Assembly: GCA_003833135.1 (NCBI GenBank)
Contig: QZLH01000613.1
Location: forward strand, 35,596 to 61,038
Length of the DNA stretch: 25,443 nucleotides
From: Oehlia diaphana
Lineage: Eukaryota; Glomeromycota; Glomeromycetes; Glomerales; Glomeraceae
Direction of reading: 5' to 3'
The translations under genes and the position numbers were made by a program. Under the pieces are notes generated by a model. The model was given only the letters and a program-made list of their open reading frames with translations, ran no database searches and was not told where the DNA came from. Below are positions 9,765 through 20,043 of the stretch, piece after piece (positions within the stretch are counted from its first letter, which is position 1; each line of letters opens with the position of its first letter).

Positions 9765-11191
9765 CCAAAGGGAAAAATTTTTGATTTTACCAGAGAATTT
9801 TCTGACGCGGCTTCGGTTTTTTAAAAAAATTTATCGGAAAAATTTAATTTTAGCATAATTTTATTTTTTAAAGTTTCGAAGAAACTGCCCCAAATTACAC
9901 ACCAATGATTTTTGTTAATACACCATTATTTCTACCATTATTTATTCACATTAACTACATTGGCATTTATAGTTTACAACATTTTTAAAAAATTTTGTAT
10001 TTTCGTAAATTTTGAATATATCGTAAAAAAAATTATCTGATTATCGTTGTATTATCGTAAAAAATCATTTTCAAAGTAATTTACCTCTTAAATTTTTTTT
10101 CGAGAAAAAAACCGATTGACAAAATACTGTATATCGGTTTTTTTTTTCTAAGAACACCACCAAAAAATTTTCTGAGTAAACGTGGAATTGTACTACTAAT
10201 CTAAAATTAGTAAAAAATATCGAATAAAATAGAATATTTTTCACCTGTTTTTTCCATTATGTAATTCCGCTTTGAAATGTATATAATTTATTTTTATTAT
10301 AGTTTATTCTATCCTATTTCTTATTTTTTTATTGTATCTTATTTTGTTGTGAAAATAAAAACGCGTTTTTTTTAAAAAATGGGGTTTGTTTTTTATCGTA
10401 CCTGCGTTATGTCGCACCCCTATAATATGTTACATATAAAAGTCAAAATGGCATTCTAAATCCTTTTTGATATATTAAGAGAACTTGTAGAGCGGTCATA
10501 AATACGCATAGTATAAGGTTTCTTATAGTACATGGTAAATGCATAAGGTCTCACGCAAGGATTTTTTAAAAAATGGGAAATCTTAACGAAGTCACGTGAT
10601 CAAAATGATCGACATAATTAATATATAAAAATTACCAAAAAAGAGGAAGATGCGGACGTTAAAGATATTCACTTTTTAGTTTTTGGGCAACAGAGTTAGA
10701 TTTCATTTTACTATACCATAGTTTAAACACAATATACCTTCAAACTATATCATTTACACCTTAAAACAATTTAGAATAGTGTGAACCATTCCACTTATGA
10801 CAGCGGTATTGACAAGTGGCAGTTTTTAACTGAAAGCAAAATACGGACGGACCTTTATAGGCCTCTTTTCTTTATCAGTAGCGTAGTTTTACTGTTAGAG
10901 TAGTTCTCCTCGGAGGGTGAGGTCTTTTCATCTTCATGACGAAGGGATGCATGACCACCACACCTCTGATAGAATAATATTTCACTACTTGTAGTTGTTT
11001 ATTTCTATCATGTATTTTTTACTGGTTACTCCTCTCTTTGAAATAAAATAAATAAAATAAAATAAAAAAAAAGGAAGATGCGATATATCGCAGGTGCGAA
11101 AAAAAACATATTCCTTTTTTTAATTATTAAATATATAAAATTTATTGCAAAAAAATTTTTTTTGTAACCTTGGGAGTATAAAAGTGGGTTT

Positions 11192-11489
11192 TTGGTACGA
11201 AATCTCAAAATCATTTGAACGACTGACAACAAAATCTCGACAATCCAAAATCTTGACTAATCAAAATCCACAAATCATTATACCGACAAGTTGATTATCC
11301 CGACAGTTTTAGATAAAATTTACCCACATTTAAACTAAATATTACATATTGCAACAAATAATTTTATTAGAACACACATCATTAGATCTACAAAATTGTT
11401 GTTATAATGACTTGGTCAGGATTTTGGATTGTCGAGATTGTGTTGTCGATCTTGTGTTAGTGATTGTCGAGATTTTGATCGGATACCAA
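11192..11489. mobile_element. Foldback element with TCTCGAC-type inverted arrays
   Basis: The outer ends are TTGGTA (11192-11197) and TACCAA (11484-11489). Inside, 11226-11257 and 11415-11446 are 32-bp inverted copies with two mismatches. Each arm is made of degenerate units like AAATCTCGACAATCC, and the pairing extends outward with gaps to the TTGGTA ends. The centre (about 11300-11400) is AT-rich and unique. No clear target duplication is seen. It shares its unit vocabulary with the element at 14724-14990. It has no open frame of interest. Confidence 0.7.
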
Positions 11490-12780
11490 GTGGTTGAACT
11501 GTCAAGTTTTGAAGAAGACTTTTCTATTTAATATACTATAAAAATTACAATTATTTTAATAATTATATAAATAATATAAAGATTTATTGTTAAATTTTTA
11601 AATGACAAATAAATAAATTTTGGGATCATAAGGAATATTTTAAATAAACGTTTCTTTGAACTACAAGTATTTTTAAAATAAATTTCCCTCGCTTTATTTT
11701 TTCTTAAAAAATTTGTACAAAATAATAACTAATAAAATTCGACAGGTCACGTTACCTAATTTTTTGATGAGTGGACAAAATATATTATACTTTGTAACTA
11801 ATAATAATGAAAAAGTATTAATGGTTACAACTCGACATAAAAATAACTATTGTATCAATGATTATATTCTTATTATTGCAAATACATGCAGGGTGTCACA
11901 ATTACGAGTGCCAAGAAAATAACTATTGTACTTAGTAACGAGTTGTACTAAAATGCCTGATAAAATACGATTAATAAACATTAATTATTTCTTAAAATTA
12001 TAATAAATGATATTTTAATACCCTTGTTATTACTCAACTCATATTTATTTTCTTTTAACTTCCTTTAATTACAAATACAAATTCCGTTCATTACAAATTC
12101 AGTTAATTACAATATATTATCCTATTTAATTAATCATAATAATATATGATTGAAACAAGTTTTTTATAATATTATTAGATTCAAACAAAAAACTAATCAT
12201 CACCATCACGCCATTGTGTTAAGATTATTTTGATTGAATAATTAGTAACTTTATTCGATTAGAGTGGCCAAGAACCAAGTAACAATATAAACAATACTGT
12301 AATAACAATACTATTTAAATTTTTTTATTCTTTATTTTTTATTTTATTTTTGTATTTGTTGTTTTCCAAATTTAGATGAATGTTTTAAAAATCTTATCGG
12401 TAAACTAGCCGATTAATGCACGTAATGCTAAATAATTTTAATTATCGACTAAAAGCTAAAAATTTTTAAGTTTGTACAAATCGAATTTAACATCTGCAGG
12501 AGCATTTGTTGATCGTTTCATTTATTTTTACATAGCTCACCATTATTAAAATTATCGTAAAATAAGAATGAATCAGCAAATTTAAGTAAACCCCTTACAT
12601 ATTGAAAAGTATCCAAGTTTGTATTTATGTAATCGATCTAGTCCGAATGGAATTTTTTTTTTTTTGTTTTTCTTATGAAGCAATGAATTTCGTGGAATTC
12701 GGGTTCAAATTAAACCGAAATATGATTCCTTTACATGTAATATACGTTAACAAATATATATATTTTTTTTTTTAAAAAAA

Positions 12781-12831
12781 AAAAAATAGAGAATAATTAT
12801 GGATAAAAAAAAATAGAGAATAATTATGGAT
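12781..12831. repeat. Two-copy tandem duplication, period 27 bp
   Basis: The word AATAGAGAATAATTATGGAT occurs twice, preceded in both cases by an A-run (TAGAG at 12787 and 12814). It is probably replication slippage next to the poly-T/poly-A stretch at 12764-12786. Confidence 0.7.
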
Positions 12832-13603
12832 TATGAAATAATTTTTCAAGATCTAGAAAAATTTATCATACTATACAATTATAATTTAAATAAGATTATT
12901 AATAATTAAAATATAGTAGTTTCACAAAAACAAAAAAGTTTATCATTTTATTTTATGTTTCGAACGGTACTAGAACTTCTAACTTCTATTAAATTCTTGG
13001 CTCTTGGCTGAGACTAAATGTATACTAACGTAAACTTTGAAAGTTTTTAAAGGGGACGTTCTTGGCTCTAATTACGATGATCAACTAATTTTTGTTAAAT
13101 TCGGCCAAGATTTTGTGATCTGCAAAACACAGTTGTGCAACTTGCTTCGGAATAAATTTTTAGATCTTTTGGATTTTTGTGCGTGTAACCATATCATATA
13201 TATGATAGAATAGATTTGATATCAAATTTTCACACACACAAGCCAAGGGAAAGAATTATGTAAAAGTAAAAGATAAGGAGATGAAGTAATGAAAAAGGGG
13301 GGAATCGCGTTTACTTTGACTGCGAAAAACAATTCTAAACGCGGTATTATTGTAGTAATTATACATAAACAAATCTTTCTTTCTTTTTTTTATTCGTTCG
13401 CAAGCAATTAAAATTCTTCAAAACATTACATACGCCAAGGATATGTCCTGATAATTTATTGGTTATCATTGAAAGCTTAATTTCGAATGCACTAATAATT
13501 ATATATTTATATTCAAAATTTCAAATTATGCAAATGACTTTAATTTAAAATAGATAAAATTTAAAACTCGTATATTACCAAATCGGTAAAGATTATTTTG
13601 ATG

Positions 13604-13619
13604 AATTTTTATATAAATA
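13604..13619 (+). promoter_or_regulatory. TATA box of the repeat-protein gene
   Basis: The 16-mer AATTTTTATATAAATA lies about 155-170 bp before the start codon at 13774 and is identical to the block before the chitin deacetylase. The leader that follows is rich in T, C and then A. Confidence 0.5.
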
Positions 13620-13773
13620 TGATGCTTCTTTTCTTTCAGTTTTTTTCAAGTCAGCTTAATATCTTAAAAAGAAAAAAACAAAGTTACATATAATAGCTGT
13701 CTTATAAAAAAAGAAAAATAGAGATATATTATCCCAATACCCTTTAGAAATATTTCGATCAAAATCTCGTAAA

Positions 13774-14364
13774 ATGAAGCTTTCTTACACTCTAATTTTG
13801 GCTATAAATTTAGCCCTTTTCATTGCTAGTTCCGTTGCCACACCAATTGGAAACATAGGAAATGGTGTTATTAATAAAAGAGGCGATGATGATGAACCAA
13901 AAATTCCTCCACCTCCTCCTGGTAAATTTCCTGATGGTCCCAAAGGTGGAGATTTTGATGGTCCAAAAGGTCCCAAGGGTAAAGATTTCGATGGTCCAAA
14001 AGGTCCAAAAGGTCCAAAGGGTAAAGATTTCGATGGTCCAAAAGGTCCAAAAGATCCTAAGGGTAAAGATTTCGATGGTCCAAAAGGTCCCAAAGGCAAA
14101 GATTTTGATGGACCAGAAGGTCCCAAGGGTAAAGATTTCGATGGTCCAAAAGGTCCCAAGGGTAAAGATTTTGATGGTCCAAAAGGCCCAAAGGGTGAAA
14201 ATTTCGATGGTCCAAAAGGTCCAAAGGGTGGAGATTTCGATGGTCCAAAAGGCCCAAAGGGTGAAGATTTCGATGGTCCAAAAGGCCCCAAGGGAAAAGA
14301 TTTCGATGGTCCAAAAGGTCCAGGTCCTAAAGATGGACCAAAATTTCCCCCTAAAGCAAAATAA
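13774..14364 (+). CDS. Secreted collagen-like repeat protein, 196 aa
   Basis: I do not know the function. Residues 1 to about 22 form a clear signal peptide (hydrophobic core [16 protein letters not shown]). A short segment then ends in KR at 35-36, a potential Kex2-type cleavage site. After a proline run (45-49) come eleven FDGP-containing units of the type [11 protein letters not shown]. Spacing between successive FDGP motifs is 11, 14, 14 and then 11 residues, the longer ones gaining an extra GPK. The GPKGPK triplets resemble collagen, but FD breaks the Gly-x-x pattern every unit, so a true collagen helix is doubtful. The repeat region is strongly charged (K and D alternate). The protein ends in GPKFPPKAK. 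It is a single exon with a TATA box upstream. It could be a cell-wall, matrix or symbiosis-related secreted protein. Confidence 0.85.
   Translation: MKLSYTLILAINLALFIASSVATPIGNIGNGVINKRGDDDEPKIPPPPPGKFPDGPKGGDFDGPKGPKGKDFDGPKGPKGPKGKDFDGPKGPKDPKGKDFDGPKGPKGKDFDGPEGPKGKDFDGPKGPKGKDFDGPKGPKGENFDGPKGPKGGDFDGPKGPKGEDFDGPKGPKGKDFDGPKGPGPKDGPKFPPKAK
13936..14325. repeat. Tandem repeat, 33-bp unit, inside the secreted protein gene
   Basis: About eleven copies of a 33-bp unit (GATTTCGATGGTCCAAAAGG core) lie in tandem; two intervals are 42 bp through extra 9-bp GPK blocks. Third-position changes (GGTCCC, GGCCCA, GGTCCA) show that the copies have diverged silently while the peptide is kept. The array is prone to copy-number change. 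Confidence 0.9.
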
Positions 14365-14723
14365 ATAAAATTTTAATCTAAAAAAATATTATAAGTTTAT
14401 AGTATGTCATTAATTATGAATTGTTAGTTTTAGAGATATGATTTATTTACATTATAATTCCTTAAATTCAATGTATCGTATCGTATTCTATTAATATTTA
14501 TTTTTCTATGAATAAATAAGTAAAATCGTACATTTATTTCAAATTAAATTATCATGATACATGGTTTTACCAACTCGTAATCAATTTACAGAGTTAGGCT
14601 AATAAGTAACTGAATGAAATTAATAATTTGCTTCAAATGGTATTAATTAATATTGCCATTAATCTTATTGTTGAATGTAATTATCTAATTGTGAGCCTTC
14701 CGTATTAATTACGTTTATTAACC

Positions 14724-14990
14724 GGGATCCGTCCAAAATCCCGAAACTCGAAATTTCCGAAGGTACGTTATCCCGACACTCTAAATCCCGACTTGTCTAA
14801 ATCCTGAATTGTCAAAATCTCGATTTGTCATAATCCAGAATTTTATAATCCTGACACCCCATAATATTGATTTTCATTCTTTTATTAATAAATTTCAAGA
14901 TTTTTCATTTCAGTATTTTGAATTTCGGGATTATGAAGTGTCGGGCTTATGAAATGACCGGATTTTGATAATTCGGGATTTTGACGTTTA
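14724..14990. mobile_element. Foldback element with TCCCGAC-type inverted arrays
   Basis: The left arm (about 14731-14864) is a run of six or more degenerate units of about 14-17 bp, such as AAATCCCGACTTGTC and AATCCTGACACCCC. The right arm (about 14924-14986) is the same vocabulary in reverse complement (TTCGGGATTATGAAGTG, TCGGGCTTATGAAATG, TTCGGGATTTTGACG). The innermost units pair well: 14848-14864 with 14930-14945. The centre is AT-rich. The unit type and orientation match the element at 11192-11489, so the two probably belong to one family. Confidence 0.65.
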
Positions 14991-15510
14991 GTTATTCTAA
15001 TATAAAATTTTTCGTAATCTTTAGGATAGGAATATAAGTAAAATAATTTTATATACTCCTACAATAAAAGATTGAAATCTCCCATAGAAAAATACCAATA
15101 ATGTACTGTATACATAATTTTTGAAATCATTATACCAACAAATTCTAAATATGTTTGAAGTTTTGAACTTGTAACACAAGTATGTTTTCTTCATCCATGT
15201 ACATACTTCGAAGAATACCAATTGCTGTAGCACAAGTGTTTATTATAAGTAAAAGTAATATTATGTCACGATTGCACGTAATAAATCTTAAAAACAACAC
15301 GTGACTTAAATCACGGATAAATCTCGGCAAATGTCGTTATTAAAAGTTTGAAGTTGAAAAAACATTCCACGCTTTAGAATAAAAACTTTATAATTGAGAA
15401 TAAACATATTTTTTAAAGCTACAAAAGATTCAATTATTAATCAATCCAATTTCAATCCCTAATATACTGTACAATAGGTTTAATAAAAGTTTTTAATATT
15501 AAATAATAAA

Positions 15511-15594
15511 ATAATATCGAAATAAAAAGTACATTAAGAATAAAAATAATAAATAATATCGAAATAAAAAGTACATTAAGAATAAAAATAATAA
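15511..15594. repeat. Perfect 42-bp tandem duplication
   Basis: 15511-15552 and 15553-15594 are identical 42-bp copies containing ATCGAAATAAAAAGTACATT. They lie about 70 bp beyond the stop codon of the channel gene, probably in or near its 3' untranslated region. Identity suggests a recent slippage event. Confidence 0.9.
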
Positions 15595-15661
15595 ATAAAT
15601 AAATATATATATAAATATCTAATATATTAAATATTTAATAGTATAAAAATAAAAAGAACTA

Positions 15662-18600
15662 TTAGGAATCGAGATCTATATAATCGGGTGTATTAGGTGA
15701 ATCTTGATGATTTTCATTATCCGAGATAAGTTTATACCAAGCTTTAATTTGAGCTTCATCATCATAAATTATATTTTCTTTATCTATGCTCTCATTAAAC
15801 CATGAATATAATTTTGTATCTTTAAGTTCTTGAGATTTTTTTATCCATTTTTTCATTAAATCAGGATCTCGATAATAACAAATATATGGTGAATTATTAT
15901 ATGATTCGCTGAAGAAAGGATTATTAAGCCTTTCGTAATCATCAATAAGTTCTGATCTATATATCAATAGCCCAAATTTACCATCTTCTTTAGCGTTATT
16001 AAATGTATCACTAAAATAAAATTTTAAAGGTTAGATTAAACATAATTAAATATGCTTTTAATGATTATAAATATATATATATATTACTTACTTCATCAAC
16101 GCAATGATCATATTTAATAAAATAAGTACTAAAATAATACTTGCTATGAATGCAAATAATTTTAATGGCCAATAATCATAATCACTTAAATCAATTGTGC
16201 TCCAATTGTAAGTGGAAAGTATAGCATCTAATGGTGTATTAAAGGGATTATTAGGAGTTCCTTCCGTTAAATTTGAAGCTGATGAATGTAAATCAACAAT
16301 CGATGGAAATCCAAAAAGAATAAACCTATTCACAGCACATAAAAGACGTTAAAATTATTAGAAAGACTTGAATATGAGTAATATGTAGAAAAATATTAAT
16401 AGTTACATTGAATGTCCAAATCCAACTATTAAAACGAACATAAATGTGAAAAATGGCAAAACTTTTTCTAAAATACTTCCAAATATATATATATTTATTG
16501 CTATTCCAGAAAATAATCGTAAACATAATAACTTTTAGAAATTAAATAAAAATAAATTAATATGAGGATCAATTTTTTAAAAATAAAAAAAAAAAATGTA
16601 ATAAACATACCATTTCAATCCAAAGTATTAAGGCAGTTACTGATGTTGCGAAAATAATCGATTCATCATCGATCTCATTAATTATAATAAATGTGTTCGC
16701 TAATATTAAAGAAAATACAATCATACCCAAAATGATACTACATAAGTCAAATATGTTAAATAGAGTAAAATATTTGCTTCCATATTTCGACATTTGCTTA
16801 ATTTCAATTGTCAACAAATATATTCCAGAATAATAAAATATTACGACCATAATTAAACGATAGTCCTTATTTTTATCATTGTCACTTAAATACAACCAAG
16901 AAAGAATAGAAAATAGAGTTAAAAATAAAATGTAAAAAATTAAAGGTATCATACAATAATCTTTCGTTTGTCTCCATCTTGAAATTATTACTGTTTCCAT
17001 AGACGGAACATTAAAAAATGAACTCTTATTCTTCTTAATTTGAAGAAACGGGCTAAAATCTTTATTATCCAGATCCTTATAACTAGGTGGTATTAATACT
17101 TTTATCCACCAAAAAGAAGTTGATAATTTTCTAATTAATTTTCTAAATATTTCTTCTTTAACAATTTCCCCCTTTATTTTTGAATAGTAAGTTGTAAAAT
17201 TTGGAAGTGGGACCATACAAATATCGGGTAATAAATCATCTCTGTAGATATAAAAAATATCAATAATAAGTTTAACGTAATGAATTAGTTTAAAATGACA
17301 TTTACCTTATTTTTTTATATTTCATATATTTCAAAATAGTTGAATAATCTGTTGATATAAGCTGAGTAAGTGGTATATATACTTTTAATGTATCTTGACT
17401 ATCTGATAGTGTATCAAATGTTTTAATTGGAAGATTATATTTCATTTTTCCAAAACACGGTTTATAGTATAATAATTCCACGTAATTAGCTATTAAATAA
17501 TGATTATATTTAAAAAATGCAATAAATTAAAATAACAAAAATCACTCAGTTATATAATAAGTATATACCATAATCATGTTTAGATAATTCTGGAAGAATT
17601 TTTGTAATATTAATCATCCAACCAATATGACCCATGGAATGTTCAGCATAATATTCTAATAGATATGCCAACATAACAGCATCTTGATCTATAGATTATA
17701 AATATTTAGGATCAAAATACATTAAATTACGATAATAAAATAAGAAAACGCTAACCTTGACAGTATTTCAAAGCTAGTTCCAAATCATTAGCTGATCTTA
17801 AATCCGTATCTTTTAATCCTAAATCTTCATTCAATTTCAAATCATCATAACATGGGTAAGAACCGTATTTTTGTTGAGGTCTGTGTAACTTTTCAGCATT
17901 TTCGAAAAGAACATACTTAATTAAAGAAAATGAACGCGAATAAATTAAATATGCCATTAATGGATATTGAATCTCCATAAGTTTCCAATAATCAGGATAT
18001 TTTTTAATAAAATCCTTAATGATATTTGTAATTCCACTAACAAACTTTTGATTTTTTTCTTTAGAATTAATACTATCAATGTGTTTATATAGGTAAGCAA
18101 GTGATTTACACGCGTGAATTATAATAGTAATCATATTATCTTCAATTTGAAATTTAGAAGCTTTCTCAAATTCAATATTGTCATCTATTAAAATATAAAC
18201 AAGATTCGAATTTTCAAAATTGTTAAAGTCATTATAATTTTCATAATTTTGATTTTTAGATTTCCATAATTGAATACTATTTTGACCAGTTATAAGAAGA
18301 AATTGCTTATCATCATTAAGAAATCTACCGCGAATTTTCTTTTCATTATTAGTATTCCATGGTTCTAGTTCATGTGAATTACTAAACTTATGTCTCCTCT
18401 TATTGGTTACAGTATTATTTTCTCCAAAGGGGGACTTTTTTATATTTATATCTGATATAACCCTAAATTGACCATCATAACTCTTTTCATCATTGTCGAT
18501 AAGAATAACAATATTACCATTTGCCTTTGTTAAAGTATGATAATTATCATCATATTTCAATAAAGTAGTAATTTCATTATCTGATAATTCAATAACTTCT

Positions 18601-20043
18601 TTAGAAATAGGAAAATAATCATTTAAACATCCTGATATAAGCCAAACATGAAATTTAATTTCACTTTCTTTATCTTCTTCGATAATGAATAATTTTTCAT
18701 TATTTTCAATAAATTCTAAAAATTTAATTTTATAAATATTATTATTAAATTTTTTTGAAACAACTTCAAGACCACTTTCCATTAGATAAATTGTAATAAC
18801 ATTATCTCCATAAGAATAAGCAAATAATCTTGAATCAGTTGATACTGCAAAAATTCCGGGTTCATGGGTTTTTGAAATTAAAGAATCTTCTTCTTTACAA
18901 TATCTGTAAAAAACATTCACTAACTGTGAAGTGTTAATATTATATATTTCAATACTTTGTATTTGTTGATAATCACTTGTATCGACCATTAAAAATTCCT
19001 GATATCTAGATTTCAAAAGATATTTCCAATTAAATATTGCACATTCGACGCTTTCTAATTCTTTAAATAAATTTTCAGGTAATATATAGCAATCTTCTTT
19101 AAGTACAATTGTATCTGTATTCAATTCATTTAATTGAATACTCATTTTCTGCATTTTTATACAATTCATGCATACAAGTGTTACATTCTTTGAAGAATTT
19201 TTTAAAAAACCAACAACTCCACCAAGACGATACTTATATATAGAATTATCATCATCGTTCATATTTATATTAACGTCGTTATTATTGTTACTATTTTCAA
19301 ATGAATATTTAAAAAGCTTTGTCGTTCCTTCACTAGAAACCAAGGATAGTCGAAATTGTCTATCAAAATCTTTTTCAATATAGGAAGGAGAAAAGAAATA
19401 AAAGATGAATGGATAAGAATTGAAAAAGAGGTTTAGGTAGGTGAAGAGAATAACCCGACTGATAATAAAAAGAATCAAATATAAAAAGAAAAAGAGAGGG
19501 GAAATAATAAGGAAAATGAAGAAAAGAATTCTAGTATTCTTTTTTAGTAGATGTATTATACGAACAAATAAATTTTTTATATGATCAATGTATCGTCTTA
19601 CGACAATTAATGCTATTTGATATTTATTAATTTCATAAATTCCATTCGGATTCATATCTTTTTCAGTAATACAAGAAATTGCAACTAATCCAATATCTTT
19701 ATAAATGGTATCCGAAACTGCTAAAGACCATCCAAGAATATCGTTAGGTGGTTTCTTATCAAAGAACTTTTTCCTATCAAACCGTATTTTTGTTTCGTCG
19801 TTTGTCGCCACTTTTGTAATCGTTATAAAACAGCCATCTGATAAAAATACGTTAGAGGAAGGTAACATTTTTTAAAATTAAATACTAGATGGCTAACTTA
19901 CATGGATTAAATGTTGCTACTATCGAACCGTCTGGGCTAATGGCCACATAAGTAATTTTTTCTTCATATGCTGGAACTCCAGTCGTACCACGTTCTAGAT
20001 CTCCCGATTCCGTCGTATAATCCGTGCGTTCGTTTTCATTCAT
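15662..20043 (-). CDS. Large propeller plus six-helix ion-channel-like protein, about 1288 aa, eight exons
   Basis: My minus-strand exons are 20043-19902, 19837-17756, 17688-17569, 17489-17306, 17241-16611, 16531-16407, 16325-16092 and 16010-15662. All are GT-AG and phase-consistent. The N-terminal half (1 to about 700) looks like WD40/beta-propeller repeats (for example ITYVAISPDGSIVATFN, RLSLVSSEGTTKLFKYSF, GIFAVSTDSRLFAYSYGDNVITIYLMESG). The C-terminus has six likely helices: 941-961, 972-988, 1004-1030, 1038-1060, 1078-1095 and 1151-1172. The loop about 1110-1145 before the last helix is where a pore would sit. The layout matches TRP/ion-transport channels, and LLNMIIALMND after S6 is typical. 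I cannot name the ion. A hydrophobic stretch at 150-200 is odd and may be an unremoved intron (19561-19370). I recall similar proteins as a multigene family in Rhizophagus. Start chosen at 20043 because SPDGS propeller sequence follows directly. Confidence 0.85.

Larger units (their letters stand above)
8299..13773. other. 5.5 kb gene-poor region with mobile-element remnants
   Basis: I find no protein gene here. Open frames are short and low complexity, and those at 11026-11232, 11349-11531 and 11713-11922 overlap or border repeat DNA. Supported contents are a palindrome at 8887-8966, a MITE at 9498-9764, a foldback at 11192-11489 and a tandem duplication near 12781-12831. A 13-bp word TCCGTCCGTATTT (8359-8371) recurs inverted at 10839-10851, which may be leftover ends of one 2.5 kb element. 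The rest is AT-rich with poly-T and poly-A runs. Confidence 0.55.
14365..15661. other. Intergenic region with foldback and tandem repeat
   Basis: This is the 3' flank of the repeat-protein gene and, on the other side, of the channel gene. No protein-like frame is present; those at 15021-15330 (minus) have no recognisable feature. It holds a foldback element (14724-14990) and a 42-bp tandem duplication (15511-15594), listed separately. Confidence 0.55.

Noticed and set aside
10900..10980. Moderately GC-rich patch considered as a tRNA-like gene
   Set aside because: No acceptor stem, anticodon arm or T-loop (GTTCRANNC) could be drawn. I found no tRNA anywhere in the window on either strand.
13785..14314. 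Long open frames in other frames and on the minus strand over the repeat-protein gene
   Set aside because: They are forced by the 33-bp tandem repeat, whose length is a multiple of three. Only the plus frame has a signal peptide and a TATA box, with silent variation between units.
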